DNA of 64,000 nucleotides from Lysobacter sp. FW306-1B-D06B (GTDB lineage: Bacteria > Pseudomonadota > Gammaproteobacteria > Xanthomonadales > Xanthomonadaceae): the NCBI RefSeq assembly GCF_038446665.1, contig NZ_CP151802.1:992001-1056000 (forward strand). Reading direction: 5' to 3'. The translations under genes were made by a program, and so were the position numbers. How positions within the stretch are numbered: the first letter of the stretch is position 1; each line of letters opens with the position of its first letter. Positions 43,620 to 50,805 of the stretch are shown here, piece after piece. The notes beneath the pieces were generated by a model, which worked only from the letters and a program-made list of their open reading frames with translations, was not told the origin of the DNA and ran no database searches.

Positions 43620-46144
43620 GCCGCGCGAGCGTGGATGCCGAGGCGCAAACGCGAACCCCGCGTGCGGACCTCGCGGGACGTGACGCGGCCAAGCCCGGCA
43701 CCTCACTGATCGTCGCCATCGCGCTCCTGTCGGCCGCCGCACTGGCCTGGCAACTGCTGCTGATGCGCTGGCTTGCCATCGCGCACTGGCATCCGTTCGC
43801 GGTGATGATCATCAGCCTTGCGTTGCTCGGCCACGGCGCCAGCGGCACATGGTTGAGCCTGTGGTTGCGGGGCGATGGCCGGGAGCGACTGGCGCGTCGC
43901 TTCAACAACGCCTTCGCCGGGTGCGCATTGCTGTTCGCCGCCAGCGCCGCGATCACGCTGGTGGTCGCGCGCGCGTTGCCCTTCAACGGCCTGGAGCTGG
44001 TGTGGAATCCGCGCCAGCTGCTGTGGCTCAGCGCGCTCTACCTCACCCTGTCGGTGCCGTTCTTCTTCGCGGCGGCGTGCTTCGGCCTCGCATTCGCGCG
44101 GCATGGGGCGCAGATTCCCGCGTTGTACGGCGCGGACCTGCTGGGCGCGGCCATCGGTGCGCTGGCGGCGCTGGCGTCCAGCCTGATGCCGGTGCAACAC
44201 GGTTTGTTGCTGGCCGCATTGTGCGGGCCCATCGCTGCGTGGATCGTCGCGCGCGAGCGGGCGCCGCGTGTGGGCGCCGTCGTCGTGGCGCTGGCGCTGC
44301 TCGCACTCGCGCCGACCCACGTGCTTGCGCCGAACGCGAACGAGTTCAAGGGAATGAGCAAGACGCTGCTTCTGCCACAGGCGCGCGTGATCGCGCAGGG
44401 CTTCGATCCTTATGGAAGCTTCGCGATCGTCGACAGCCCGCGCGTGCCATTGCGCCACGCGCCGGGCCTGAGCTTGTCGCATGCGGAAGAGCCGCCGCCG
44501 CAGTTGGCGCTTTACACCGATGGAGACGGACTGTCGCCAATCGTGCGCGACGATGGCCGCAGAGACTGGCAATGGCTGGAAGCGATGACATCGGCGCTGC
44601 CGTACCGCATGCGCACGCCCGACACCGTGCTGGTGCTCGGTGCGGGCGGCGGCATGGACGTGCTGCAGGCGTTGAACCTGGGCGCGCGCCACGTGGACGC
44701 GGTGGAGCAGTCGGCGCGGCGACTGCGCTGGGTCCAGGACGACTTTGCCGCCTATACGGGCGGACTGCTGCACGACCGGCGCGTGCGCATGTTCGTCGCC
44801 GAGCCGCGCAGCTTCGTGCGCGCCAGCCGTGATCGCTATGACCTGATCGTCCTCGCGGGCGGCGAATCCTTCGCCAGCGGCGGCGCCGGCGTGCAATCGG
44901 CGAGCGAGCAGTACGCGCTCACCGTCGAGGCGATGCGCGAGTATCTGGACAGACTTACGCCGAACGGCCTGATCGTCGCCACGCGCTGGAGCAAGCAGCC
45001 GCCGCGCGACGAACTCAAGCTGTTCGCCACCGCCGTCGCCGCACTGCGCGGCGAGGGCGTGGCCGAACCCGCGCAACACATCGCTGCGATCCGCAACTGG
45101 GACGCGAGCACCTGGCTGGTCGCGCGTTCCGCGCTGCCGCCTCAAGCGGTTACCGCGCTGCTGCGGTTTTCCGATCGACACGGCTTCGATGTCGTGCACG
45201 CACCGGGCTGGCGCGTTCGTGCGCAGGAGCGTTTCCATCTTCTCGATCCACCGACGCTGTACGACGGCACGCAGACCTTGCTCGCGCCCGGACCGCAGGC
45301 GCGCGAGTACATCCGCGCCTATCGCTTCGACATCGAGCCCGCACGCGACGACCGGCCCTACTTCGCGCATTCCTTCCGCTGGCGCAGCCTGCCCGAGCTG
45401 ATGCGCCTGCGCGCGCAGGGCAGTGCGGTGCTGCTGGATTCAGGTTATCTGCTGGTGGTGGCGGCGCTGCTGCAGGCGGTTCCGCTCGCACTGCTGCTCG
45501 TGCTGCTGCCCCTGCGTGCGTTGCCGGCGCCGCGCGCGCAGGTCCCGCTGTCGCGCACGCGCATGGGCCTGTACTTCCTCGCGCTGGGGCTGGCGTTCCT
45601 GCTGGTCGAGATCGTCACGCTGTCGCGCCTGACCCTGCTGATCGGCCACCCGTGGCTGGCGGCGAACGTGGGCCTGGCGGCGATCCTGCTGTGCGCGGGC
45701 CTGGGCAGCCTGCATGCGCAGCGGTTCGTGTCGGACGCGGACGATGGCATGCTCGCGCGCCGCGTTGGTTGGGCGGTGCGCGCGATCGTGTTCGGATTGC
45801 TCTGGCAGTTTGTCGTGTTTGCGGCAGGTCATGCGCTCGCGGCTTCGTGGCCCGTGTGGGGACGCGCGATGCTGGCATTCGTCGGCATTGCGCCGCTGGC
45901 GTTCGCGATGGGCATACCGTTTCCGCTGGGCCTGGCGCGTCTGGCGCGAAGCGCACCGGCGTTCGTGCCGTGGGCGTGGGGACTCAATGGCTGCGCATCG
46001 GTGATCGCCGCGTTGCTGGCGCTGCTGCTGTCGATCGCGATCGGGTTGCGCGCGACGCTGATCGTGGCGCTGGCGTTGTATGTGTTTGCGGCGTGGGTGT
46101 GGCGGGAAGGCCGGGATTCGGGATTGGGGATTGGAGATTCGTAA
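43616..46144 (+). CDS. Membrane-embedded spermidine synthase-like protein
   Basis: An 842-residue protein with three parts. Residues about 30-250 hold six or seven membrane helices (LIVAIALLSAAALAWQLLLM, FAVMIISLALLGHGASGTWL and onward). Residues about 300-590 are a spermidine-synthase-type Rossmann domain (VLVLGAGGGMDVLQALNLGA, HVDAVEQSARRLRWVQDDF, YDLIVLAGGESFASGG). The last 220 residues bring six further helices (GLYFLALGLAFLLVEIVTLS, GIPFPLGLARLARSAP). Such fusions are annotated spermidine synthase-like or MFS/spermidine synthase; true aminopropyl transfer is unproven, and the aspartate proton acceptor is not obvious. GTG start overlapping pcm. The last residues (GRDSGLGIGDS) are encoded by a GGGATTC-type repeat. 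Confidence 0.82.
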   Translation: MSRASVDAEAQTRTPRADLAGRDAAKPGTSLIVAIALLSAAALAWQLLLMRWLAIAHWHPFAVMIISLALLGHGASGTWLSLWLRGDGRERLARRFNNAFAGCALLFAASAAITLVVARALPFNGLELVWNPRQLLWLSALYLTLSVPFFFAAACFGLAFARHGAQIPALYGADLLGAAIGALAALASSLMPVQHGLLLAALCGPIAAWIVARERAPRVGAVVVALALLALAPTHVLAPNANEFKGMSKTLLLPQARVIAQGFDPYGSFAIVDSPRVPLRHAPGLSLSHAEEPPPQLALYTDGDGLSPIVRDDGRRDWQWLEAMTSALPYRMRTPDTVLVLGAGGGMDVLQALNLGARHVDAVEQSARRLRWVQDDFAAYTGGLLHDRRVRMFVAEPRSFVRASRDRYDLIVLAGGESFASGGAGVQSASEQYALTVEAMREYLDRLTPNGLIVATRWSKQPPRDELKLFATAVAALRGEGVAEPAQHIAAIRNWDASTWLVARSALPPQAVTALLRFSDRHGFDVVHAPGWRVRAQERFHLLDPPTLYDGTQTLLAPGPQAREYIRAYRFDIEPARDDRPYFAHSFRWRSLPELMRLRAQGSAVLLDSGYLLVVAALLQAVPLALLLVLLPLRALPAPRAQVPLSRTRMGLYFLALGLAFLLVEIVTLSRLTLLIGHPWLAANVGLAAILLCAGLGSLHAQRFVSDADDGMLARRVGWAVRAIVFGLLWQFVVFAAGHALAASWPVWGRAMLAFVGIAPLAFAMGIPFPLGLARLARSAPAFVPWAWGLNGCASVIAALLALLLSIAIGLRATLIVALALYVFAAWVWREGRDSGLGIGDS

Positions 46145-46185
46145 GAGCGAGATCCTGCTCTGCGAATCTCGAATTCCGAATCCCG
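46112..46185. repeat. Inverted GGGATTC-type repeat between converging genes
   Basis: GGGATTCGGGATTGGGGATTGG... is mirrored by CGAATCTCGAATTCCGAATCCC, forming a long imperfect hairpin. It overlaps the final codons of the spermidine synthase-like gene and ends just before the priA stop codon. Confidence 0.85.
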
Positions 46186-46189
46186 CCAC

Positions 46190-48388
46190 TCAGTACAAAT
46201 CCACCGGATCCACATCCAGCGACCAGCGCACCTTGCGCGTTTCCGTTGCGGCGTAGATCGCGGGCAGGGCCGCTTCGAGCGCGGCGTGCAGGCTGCGGCG
46301 GTCGGCGGCGGACAGCAGCAGTTGCATGCGCTGAAAGCCGGCCCGGCGCGGCATCGGGGCGGGGAGTGGGCCGTGCAGGTCGAGGGGCGCGTTCGTCTCG
46401 CGCAGCGCCTCGCGCGCCATGCGCAGGAAAGCATCGCAGGCTTCCACCTGCTGCGCCTCGGCGCGGAACATCGCCATGTGCGCGAACGGAGGGAAGCCGG
46501 CCAGCTCGCGCTGCGCGAGTTCGGCCTCGGCGAAAGCGTGGTAGCCGCCACTGAGCAGCGTCGCCAGCAGCGGGTGGTCCGGATGGTGCGTCTGCAGCAG
46601 CACTTCGCCGCGGCGATGCGCGCGACCGGCGCGTCCGGCCACCTGGATCAGCAGTTGCGCGAGCTTCTCGGGCGCGCGGAAGTCCGCCGAGAACAGGCCT
46701 TCGTCCACGCCGACCACGGCGACCAGCGTCAGGTGGGGCAGGTCGTGTCCCTTGGCCAGCATCTGCGTGCCGACGAGGATGCCGCGCTGCGTGCCGAACT
46801 TCGCCAGCGCCTGTTCCAGTGCGTCGCGGCGTTGCGTGGTGCCGCGGTCGATGCGCAGCACGGGAACGTCGGCGAAGCGCGCCGCGAGCACTTCCTCGAT
46901 ACGTTCTGTGCCCGCGCCCTGCGGTTGCAGCGCCAGCCCGCCGCAGTCCGGGCAGGCGTTCGGCACGGGCCGGCGCGCGCCGCAGTGATGGCATTGCAGG
47001 CGGCGACCGCCGGCATGCACCGTCATCGGCGCGTCGCAGCGCTGGCACTGGGCGCTCCAGCCGCAGTCGTGGCACAGCAGCACGGGCGCGTAGCCGCGCC
47101 GGTTCTTGAACACCAGCACCTGTCCGTCGGCGTCGAGCGCGGCGGCGATGGTGTCCAGCATTTCCGGCGACAGCCCGGCCTCCAGCGGCCGCTTGCGCAC
47201 GTCGCACACGCGCACCGACGGCGGCTGCGCCTGGCCCGCGCGCTGTTGCAGGCGCAGGTGCGCATAGCGACCGGCCTGTGCGTTGCGCAGCGATTCCAGC
47301 GAAGGCGTGGCGCTGCCCAGCAGCACCGGCACGCCCAGCGCCTTGCCGCGCACCAGGGCGAAGTCGCGGGCGTGGTAGCGGATGCCGTCGAGCTGCTTGA
47401 AGCTGCCGTCGTGTTCCTCGTCGACCACGATCAGCCCGGCTTCGGGCAAGGGCAGGAACACCGCCGAGCGGGTCCCGACCACCACCCGCGCCTCGCCCCG
47501 CGCGAAGGCGGTCCAGGTGCGGGCGCGCTCGCCGTCGCTCAGGCCCGAGTGCAGCGCGTGCACCGGAACGCCCAGGCGGGCGCGGAAGCGCGCCAGGGTC
47601 TGCGGGGTCAGGCCGATCTCCGGCACCAGCACCAGCGCCTGCTTGCCTCGCGCCAGGCAGTCGGCGATGGCGTGCAGGTAGACCTCCGTCTTGCCGCTGC
47701 CGGTGACGCCGTCCAGCAGCATGGCCGCGAAGCCGGCGCGGGCGGCCAGGATCGTGTCGACCGCCGCCTGCTGTTCGGGGTTGAGGTCCGGGCCTGGACG
47801 CGGGAGGGGGGCGTGGGCGACGGCCGGAACGGCCAGGCGCTCCGCCAACCCCCGCTTGGCGAGCGCGCGGGCGGCGCTGCGCCAGTCGTCGTCCTCCCCG
47901 TCCAGCGTGTCCTCGTCGCACGGCCCGGCCAGGAGCCGGTCCGCGAGGCGGCGCGGCTTACCGTTGCGCAGGCGCTCACGCGCGGTGTGGCCGGCTTCGG
48001 TGAGCTGCCAGGCCCAGGCGTGGGTGTCGGGCAGGGCGTCGCCGCGGCGCAGGGCCGCCGGCAGGGCGGTCGCCAACACTTCGCCCAGCGGCGCATGGGT
48101 GTAGCGGGCGAGCCATTGCAGGGACTCCAGGAGTTCGCCTTGCAGGACGGGTTCGGGGTCGAGGCGGGCAAGCGCGTGTTTGAGCTCGGGCGCTCCAGGC
48201 TCGATGGGCCCGGTTTCGGCGACGATGCCGACCAGTTCGCGACTTCCGAACGGAACTCGCACGCGCAGACCGATGTCGCCCGGCAGGGCCGTCTCACCGG
48301 CCGGTGGCCGGTAGTCGAACAGGCGCGGCAGCGGCACGGGCAGGGCCAGCCGCCAGACGGGCGGCGAGGGCGCGGGCGTGTCGGGCAT
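46190..48388 (-). CDS. priA: Primosomal replication restart helicase PriA
   Basis: A 732-residue 3'-5' helicase that rebuilds collapsed replication forks and loads the replisome away from oriC. Order: N-terminal DNA-end binding domain (LALPVPLPRLFDYRPPAGE, RVRVPFGSRELVGIV), Walker A LLDGVTGSGKTEVYLHAI, VPEIGLTPQ, DEEH box VVDEEHDGSFKQ, LLGSATPSLESL, then zinc-binding cysteines in CHDCGWSAQCQRCDAP and CHHCGARRPVPNACPDCGG, and GRAGRAHRRGEVLLQT. Same length as E. coli PriA (732 aa). Upstream lie a near -10, a Clp/CRP-like site and paired DnaA boxes. Confidence 0.96.
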   Translation of the reverse strand: MPDTPAPSPPVWRLALPVPLPRLFDYRPPAGETALPGDIGLRVRVPFGSRELVGIVAETGPIEPGAPELKHALARLDPEPVLQGELLESLQWLARYTHAPLGEVLATALPAALRRGDALPDTHAWAWQLTEAGHTARERLRNGKPRRLADRLLAGPCDEDTLDGEDDDWRSAARALAKRGLAERLAVPAVAHAPLPRPGPDLNPEQQAAVDTILAARAGFAAMLLDGVTGSGKTEVYLHAIADCLARGKQALVLVPEIGLTPQTLARFRARLGVPVHALHSGLSDGERARTWTAFARGEARVVVGTRSAVFLPLPEAGLIVVDEEHDGSFKQLDGIRYHARDFALVRGKALGVPVLLGSATPSLESLRNAQAGRYAHLRLQQRAGQAQPPSVRVCDVRKRPLEAGLSPEMLDTIAAALDADGQVLVFKNRRGYAPVLLCHDCGWSAQCQRCDAPMTVHAGGRRLQCHHCGARRPVPNACPDCGGLALQPQGAGTERIEEVLAARFADVPVLRIDRGTTQRRDALEQALAKFGTQRGILVGTQMLAKGHDLPHLTLVAVVGVDEGLFSADFRAPEKLAQLLIQVAGRAGRAHRRGEVLLQTHHPDHPLLATLLSGGYHAFAEAELAQRELAGFPPFAHMAMFRAEAQQVEACDAFLRMAREALRETNAPLDLHGPLPAPMPRRAGFQRMQLLLSAADRRSLHAALEAALPAIYAATETRKVRWSLDVDPVDLY

Positions 48389-48394
48389 CGGCGC

Positions 48395-48400
48395 AGTCTA
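48395..48400 (-). promoter_or_regulatory. Putative -10 element of priA (leaderless arrangement)
   Basis: TAGACT on the minus strand ends six bases before the priA ATG; the intervening GCGCCG cannot act as a ribosome site. Confidence 0.42.
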
Positions 48401-48457
48401 CCGGGCCCGACTGGCACGGAAGTGGCCGGGGAGTTTGCAGGCCATTGCTGCCCGCTG

Positions 48458-48473
48458 TGTGACAAAAGTCACG
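48458..48473. promoter_or_regulatory. Clp/CRP-like binding site
   Basis: TGTGA-CAAAAG-TCACG, one base short of the CRP/Clp palindrome TGTGA-N6-TCACA. It lies 70-85 bases upstream of the priA start codon, within reach of the priA promoter. Confidence 0.45.
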
Positions 48474-48503
48474 CAAGTGCCCGGCCGCAAAGCGAAAAGC
48501 TCC

Positions 48504-48526
48504 TTATCCACACGAGCTGTGGATAA
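48504..48526. promoter_or_regulatory. Pair of perfect, inverted DnaA boxes
   Basis: TTATCCACA (48504-48512) and TGTGGATAA (48518-48526) are exact reverse complements separated by five bases. Each matches the strongest DnaA box consensus TTATNCACA. They lie 116-138 bases upstream of priA. Confidence 0.7.
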
Positions 48527-48832
48527 ATCTGTGCATTGCTGGTTGCGAGTGATACGCGACAACGTAGAAACAAGCCTCCCCGCTACGTTGGTGAAAAAAG
48601 TGCCAAAGCACTTATTGCCATTGAAATCAATGCTTTAAGTGTGAAACATGGTTGTCACTCGGCTGAAGCGGCCGTTCAGGATCGACGGCATGACCGAACG
48701 GTTACTGCTGTGCACAACCGCTTTTCGGACGTAGGCCGCGCCACGCTTGAAGGAGCGCCTCACTCAGTATTGTCAAGCGGTTTTTCACGCGTCCGGCCTC
48801 GCTATGATGCCGTGCATGGTGATGCAGTCCCG

Positions 48833-49822
48833 ATGAGCGTTTCCCCCGCTGCCCCCGCCCCGGGCGCCCCGCCCGCCCTGTCCGCTTTCCTGCGTGGGGT
48901 GGAACGCCGCGGCGCCGTCCTGGCGGAGTTACAGGCCGGCGATGCCGCTGCCGGTGACGCGGCCCTGGTCGGCGCCATGCGCCGCTTCCGCGACGAGGCC
49001 CGGGACACCCCCATGGCCGTCTGGCCGCAGCGCTTCTGGGAGCTCTTGCTGGCCCAGCCTCAGCTCCAGCACCGCACCGCGGTCGCGGTGGCCATCGAGG
49101 CCACGGATCGACTGGGCGAGCTCGGCAGCGGCCCGCGCGCGGCGCTGCTGCTGCGCGTCGCCGCGGGGCTGTCCGAGGAAGAGGCGGCCGCGGTGCTCGC
49201 GGTCGGCCTGCCGAGCTACCGGCTGGCCTTGCAGCGCGCCCTGCCACATCACGCCGACGGCCGCGCCGATCCGCTGGCCTGGCAGCAGATCCGCGAGCAG
49301 ATCCACCGTCGCATCAAGACCCTGCCGCCGGACCGCCTGGTCCGCCTGAGTTCCGCCCGCGAGGCCGTCCTGCGCGGCGATGGGGAGCCCACGCAGGCCG
49401 CCCGCGCGCCGACCGCCTCGGCCCGGCCGCGCTGGCTCCTGCCGCTGCTGTGGACGCTGCTGGCGCTATGCCTGCTGGGGCTCGCGGCGACGTTCTGGCC
49501 GTGGGGCACGGGTTTCGAAGGGACGGCGGCGCACGGCCCGGTCCGGGTCGAGCCGCTCCCGGAAGCCGATTCGCCCGCTTCCCGCTACGGCGAGGAACTG
49601 GCGCGGGTCACGCACCGCGATTTCGCGCTGCTCGCCGACCCGCAGGGCGAAGCCGCCGCCAAGGACCTGGAGTTCCACAGCTGGCTGGCGGCGCAACAGG
49701 CGGCGGGCATCAACGTGCCGACCCCGCCGGCCGACGCGCCGGTCGAGGAGAACGTGGCGCCGTCGCCAGTCGAGCACGGCATCGTCAGCGAAACCGAAGC
49801 GGAGACCGCCGATGCGCCGTGA
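48833..49822 (+). CDS. Sigma-factor-like protein with a membrane anchor
   Basis: A 329-residue protein. Residues about 15-75 (AFLRGVERRGAVLAELQAGD, WPQRFWELLL) and 95-137 (GPRAALLLRVAAGLSEEEAA, AVLAVGLPSYRLALQRAL) have the layout of ECF sigma regions 2 and 4, the latter resembling the region 4 helix-turn-helix with a weakened recognition helix. A membrane helix follows at about 201-222 (WLLPLLWTLLALCLLGLAAT), then an acidic periplasmic tail of about 100 residues. It could be a membrane-tethered sigma relative or a regulator built from one. ATG 48833 is the first good start after a TATGAT hexamer. The last 11 bases overlap the DUF3106 gene. Confidence 0.6.
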   Translation: MSVSPAAPAPGAPPALSAFLRGVERRGAVLAELQAGDAAAGDAALVGAMRRFRDEARDTPMAVWPQRFWELLLAQPQLQHRTAVAVAIEATDRLGELGSGPRAALLLRVAAGLSEEEAAAVLAVGLPSYRLALQRALPHHADGRADPLAWQQIREQIHRRIKTLPPDRLVRLSSAREAVLRGDGEPTQAARAPTASARPRWLLPLLWTLLALCLLGLAATFWPWGTGFEGTAAHGPVRVEPLPEADSPASRYGEELARVTHRDFALLADPQGEAAAKDLEFHSWLAAQQAAGINVPTPPADAPVEENVAPSPVEHGIVSETEAETADAP

Positions 49823-50447
49823 ACGAACGCGTCGTCGCTGGGCCCTGCTTGCGCTGGTGCTGGTCGCGGCCGGGGCCGGTTCGACGCCGCCCGAGCTGGC
49901 GGACCTGCTCGAACACCTGCCGCCCGCCGCCCAGGAGCGGCTGCGCGAGAACGCCCGGCAGTGGGAGGCGTGGTCGCCGGCCCGGCAGGCCGAGTTCGGC
50001 GAACGCGCCGCGCAATGGGATGCCCTGCCGCGCGCCGAACGCGACGTGCGGCGCGAGCGCTACCTCGCCTGGCAGTCGCTGTCGCCCACCGAGCGCGAAC
50101 CGATCCAGGCCGCTGCCGCGCGCTACGCGGCCATGCCTCCGGACCTGCAGGCAGCCTGGCGGGCCCAGTTCGATGCGCTGGACCGCAGCGATCGCCGCGG
50201 CTGGCTGTTCGGCCCCGACCTCGGTGCGGACTACGGCACCTTGCAGCCGCTGCTGGCGCAGGTGCCCGAGGGCGAGCACGCGGCGCTGTTGCGCACCCTG
50301 CGGGCGATGCCGACGCAGCAACGGCGTGAGCTGAGCGTGCTCGTCCAGCGCACGCCACCGGCCGGCCGGGCCGCGCTGCGGCGCGAACTGCTGTCGGTGA
50401 GCGCGGGCGAGCGCGCGGACTGGCTGTGGCGACGCCTGCAACACTGA
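49812..50447 (+). CDS. DUF3106 family secreted protein
   Basis: A 211-residue protein with a signal peptide (RRRWALLALVLVAAGAGS). The mature part is helical and arginine/glutamate-rich with the DUF3106 repeat pattern LxPxxREx: LPPAAQERLRENARQWEAWS, PARQAEFGERAAQWDALPRA, RYLAWQSLSPTEREPIQAAA and YAAMPPDLQAAW. Resembles periplasmic helical proteins of the CpxP/zinc-responsive sort, but no metal ligands are evident. It starts inside the end of the sigma-like gene, so both are probably translated as a pair. Confidence 0.8.
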   Translation: MRRERTRRRWALLALVLVAAGAGSTPPELADLLEHLPPAAQERLRENARQWEAWSPARQAEFGERAAQWDALPRAERDVRRERYLAWQSLSPTEREPIQAAAARYAAMPPDLQAAWRAQFDALDRSDRRGWLFGPDLGADYGTLQPLLAQVPEGEHAALLRTLRAMPTQQRRELSVLVQRTPPAGRAALRRELLSVSAGERADWLWRRLQH

Positions 50448-50462
50448 CGCAGGCGACGCCGG

Positions 50463-50801
50463 TTACGCGCGACCCAACTCCATCGCCAGCCCCATCACCC
50501 GCCGCTGTGCGGTGAAGTGTCCATCGAAACGCGCCAGACCCTGCGCACGCATGCGCGGCGCATGGTCGCGCAGGTAGGCATCGAGCGCGGCCGCGTCGCG
50601 CAGCGTGTACTGCACGCACAGGTGGAGGCGATCGTCGGCCGGAGGCGGATCGCGCACCTCGCACACGCGCACGCCGAGGAAGCCCGGCAGGGCGAGGATC
50701 TCGCGCACATGCGCGTCCAGCCACGCGCGGAACTCGCCCGCGATGGCGACCTCCACATCGAGGTTCACCTCGTACACCACGCGCGCGCCGGCATCGTGCA
50801 T
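50463..50801 (-). CDS. DUF4286 family protein
   Basis: A 112-residue soluble protein with a ferredoxin-like alpha/beta pattern: VVYEVNLDVEVAIAGEFRAW, LDAHVREILALPGFLGVRVC, LHLCVQYTLRDAAALDAYL and RFDGHFTAQRRVM. These match DUF4286, related to dimeric alpha/beta-barrel proteins. No catalytic residues are known. Its ATG lies four bases after the DUF3667 stop codon, so the two genes form one transcript. Function unknown. Confidence 0.83.
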   Translation of the reverse strand: MHDAGARVVYEVNLDVEVAIAGEFRAWLDAHVREILALPGFLGVRVCEVRDPPPADDRLHLCVQYTLRDAAALDAYLRDHAPRMRAQGLARFDGHFTAQRRVMGLAMELGRA

Positions 50802-50805
50802 CGCG

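Larger units (their letters stand above)
48389..48832. other. 444-base regulatory spacer between priA and the sigma-like gene
   Basis: Less GC-rich than its surroundings. Besides the elements listed separately it has an 8-base inverted repeat CAACGTAG/CTACGTTG (48560-48567, 48583-48590), AGTGC-CAAA-GCACT near 48607-48620, and TATGAT at 48803-48808, a plausible -10 for the rightward gene 25 bases downstream. No protein-coding frame with a ribosome site. Confidence 0.6.

Noticed and set aside
48389..48832. Chromosomal origin (oriC) because of paired DnaA boxes
   Set aside because: Only two perfect boxes, no AT-rich unwinding region or cluster of further boxes, and the usual oriC neighbours (dnaA, dnaN, rpmH, mioC-type genes) are absent.
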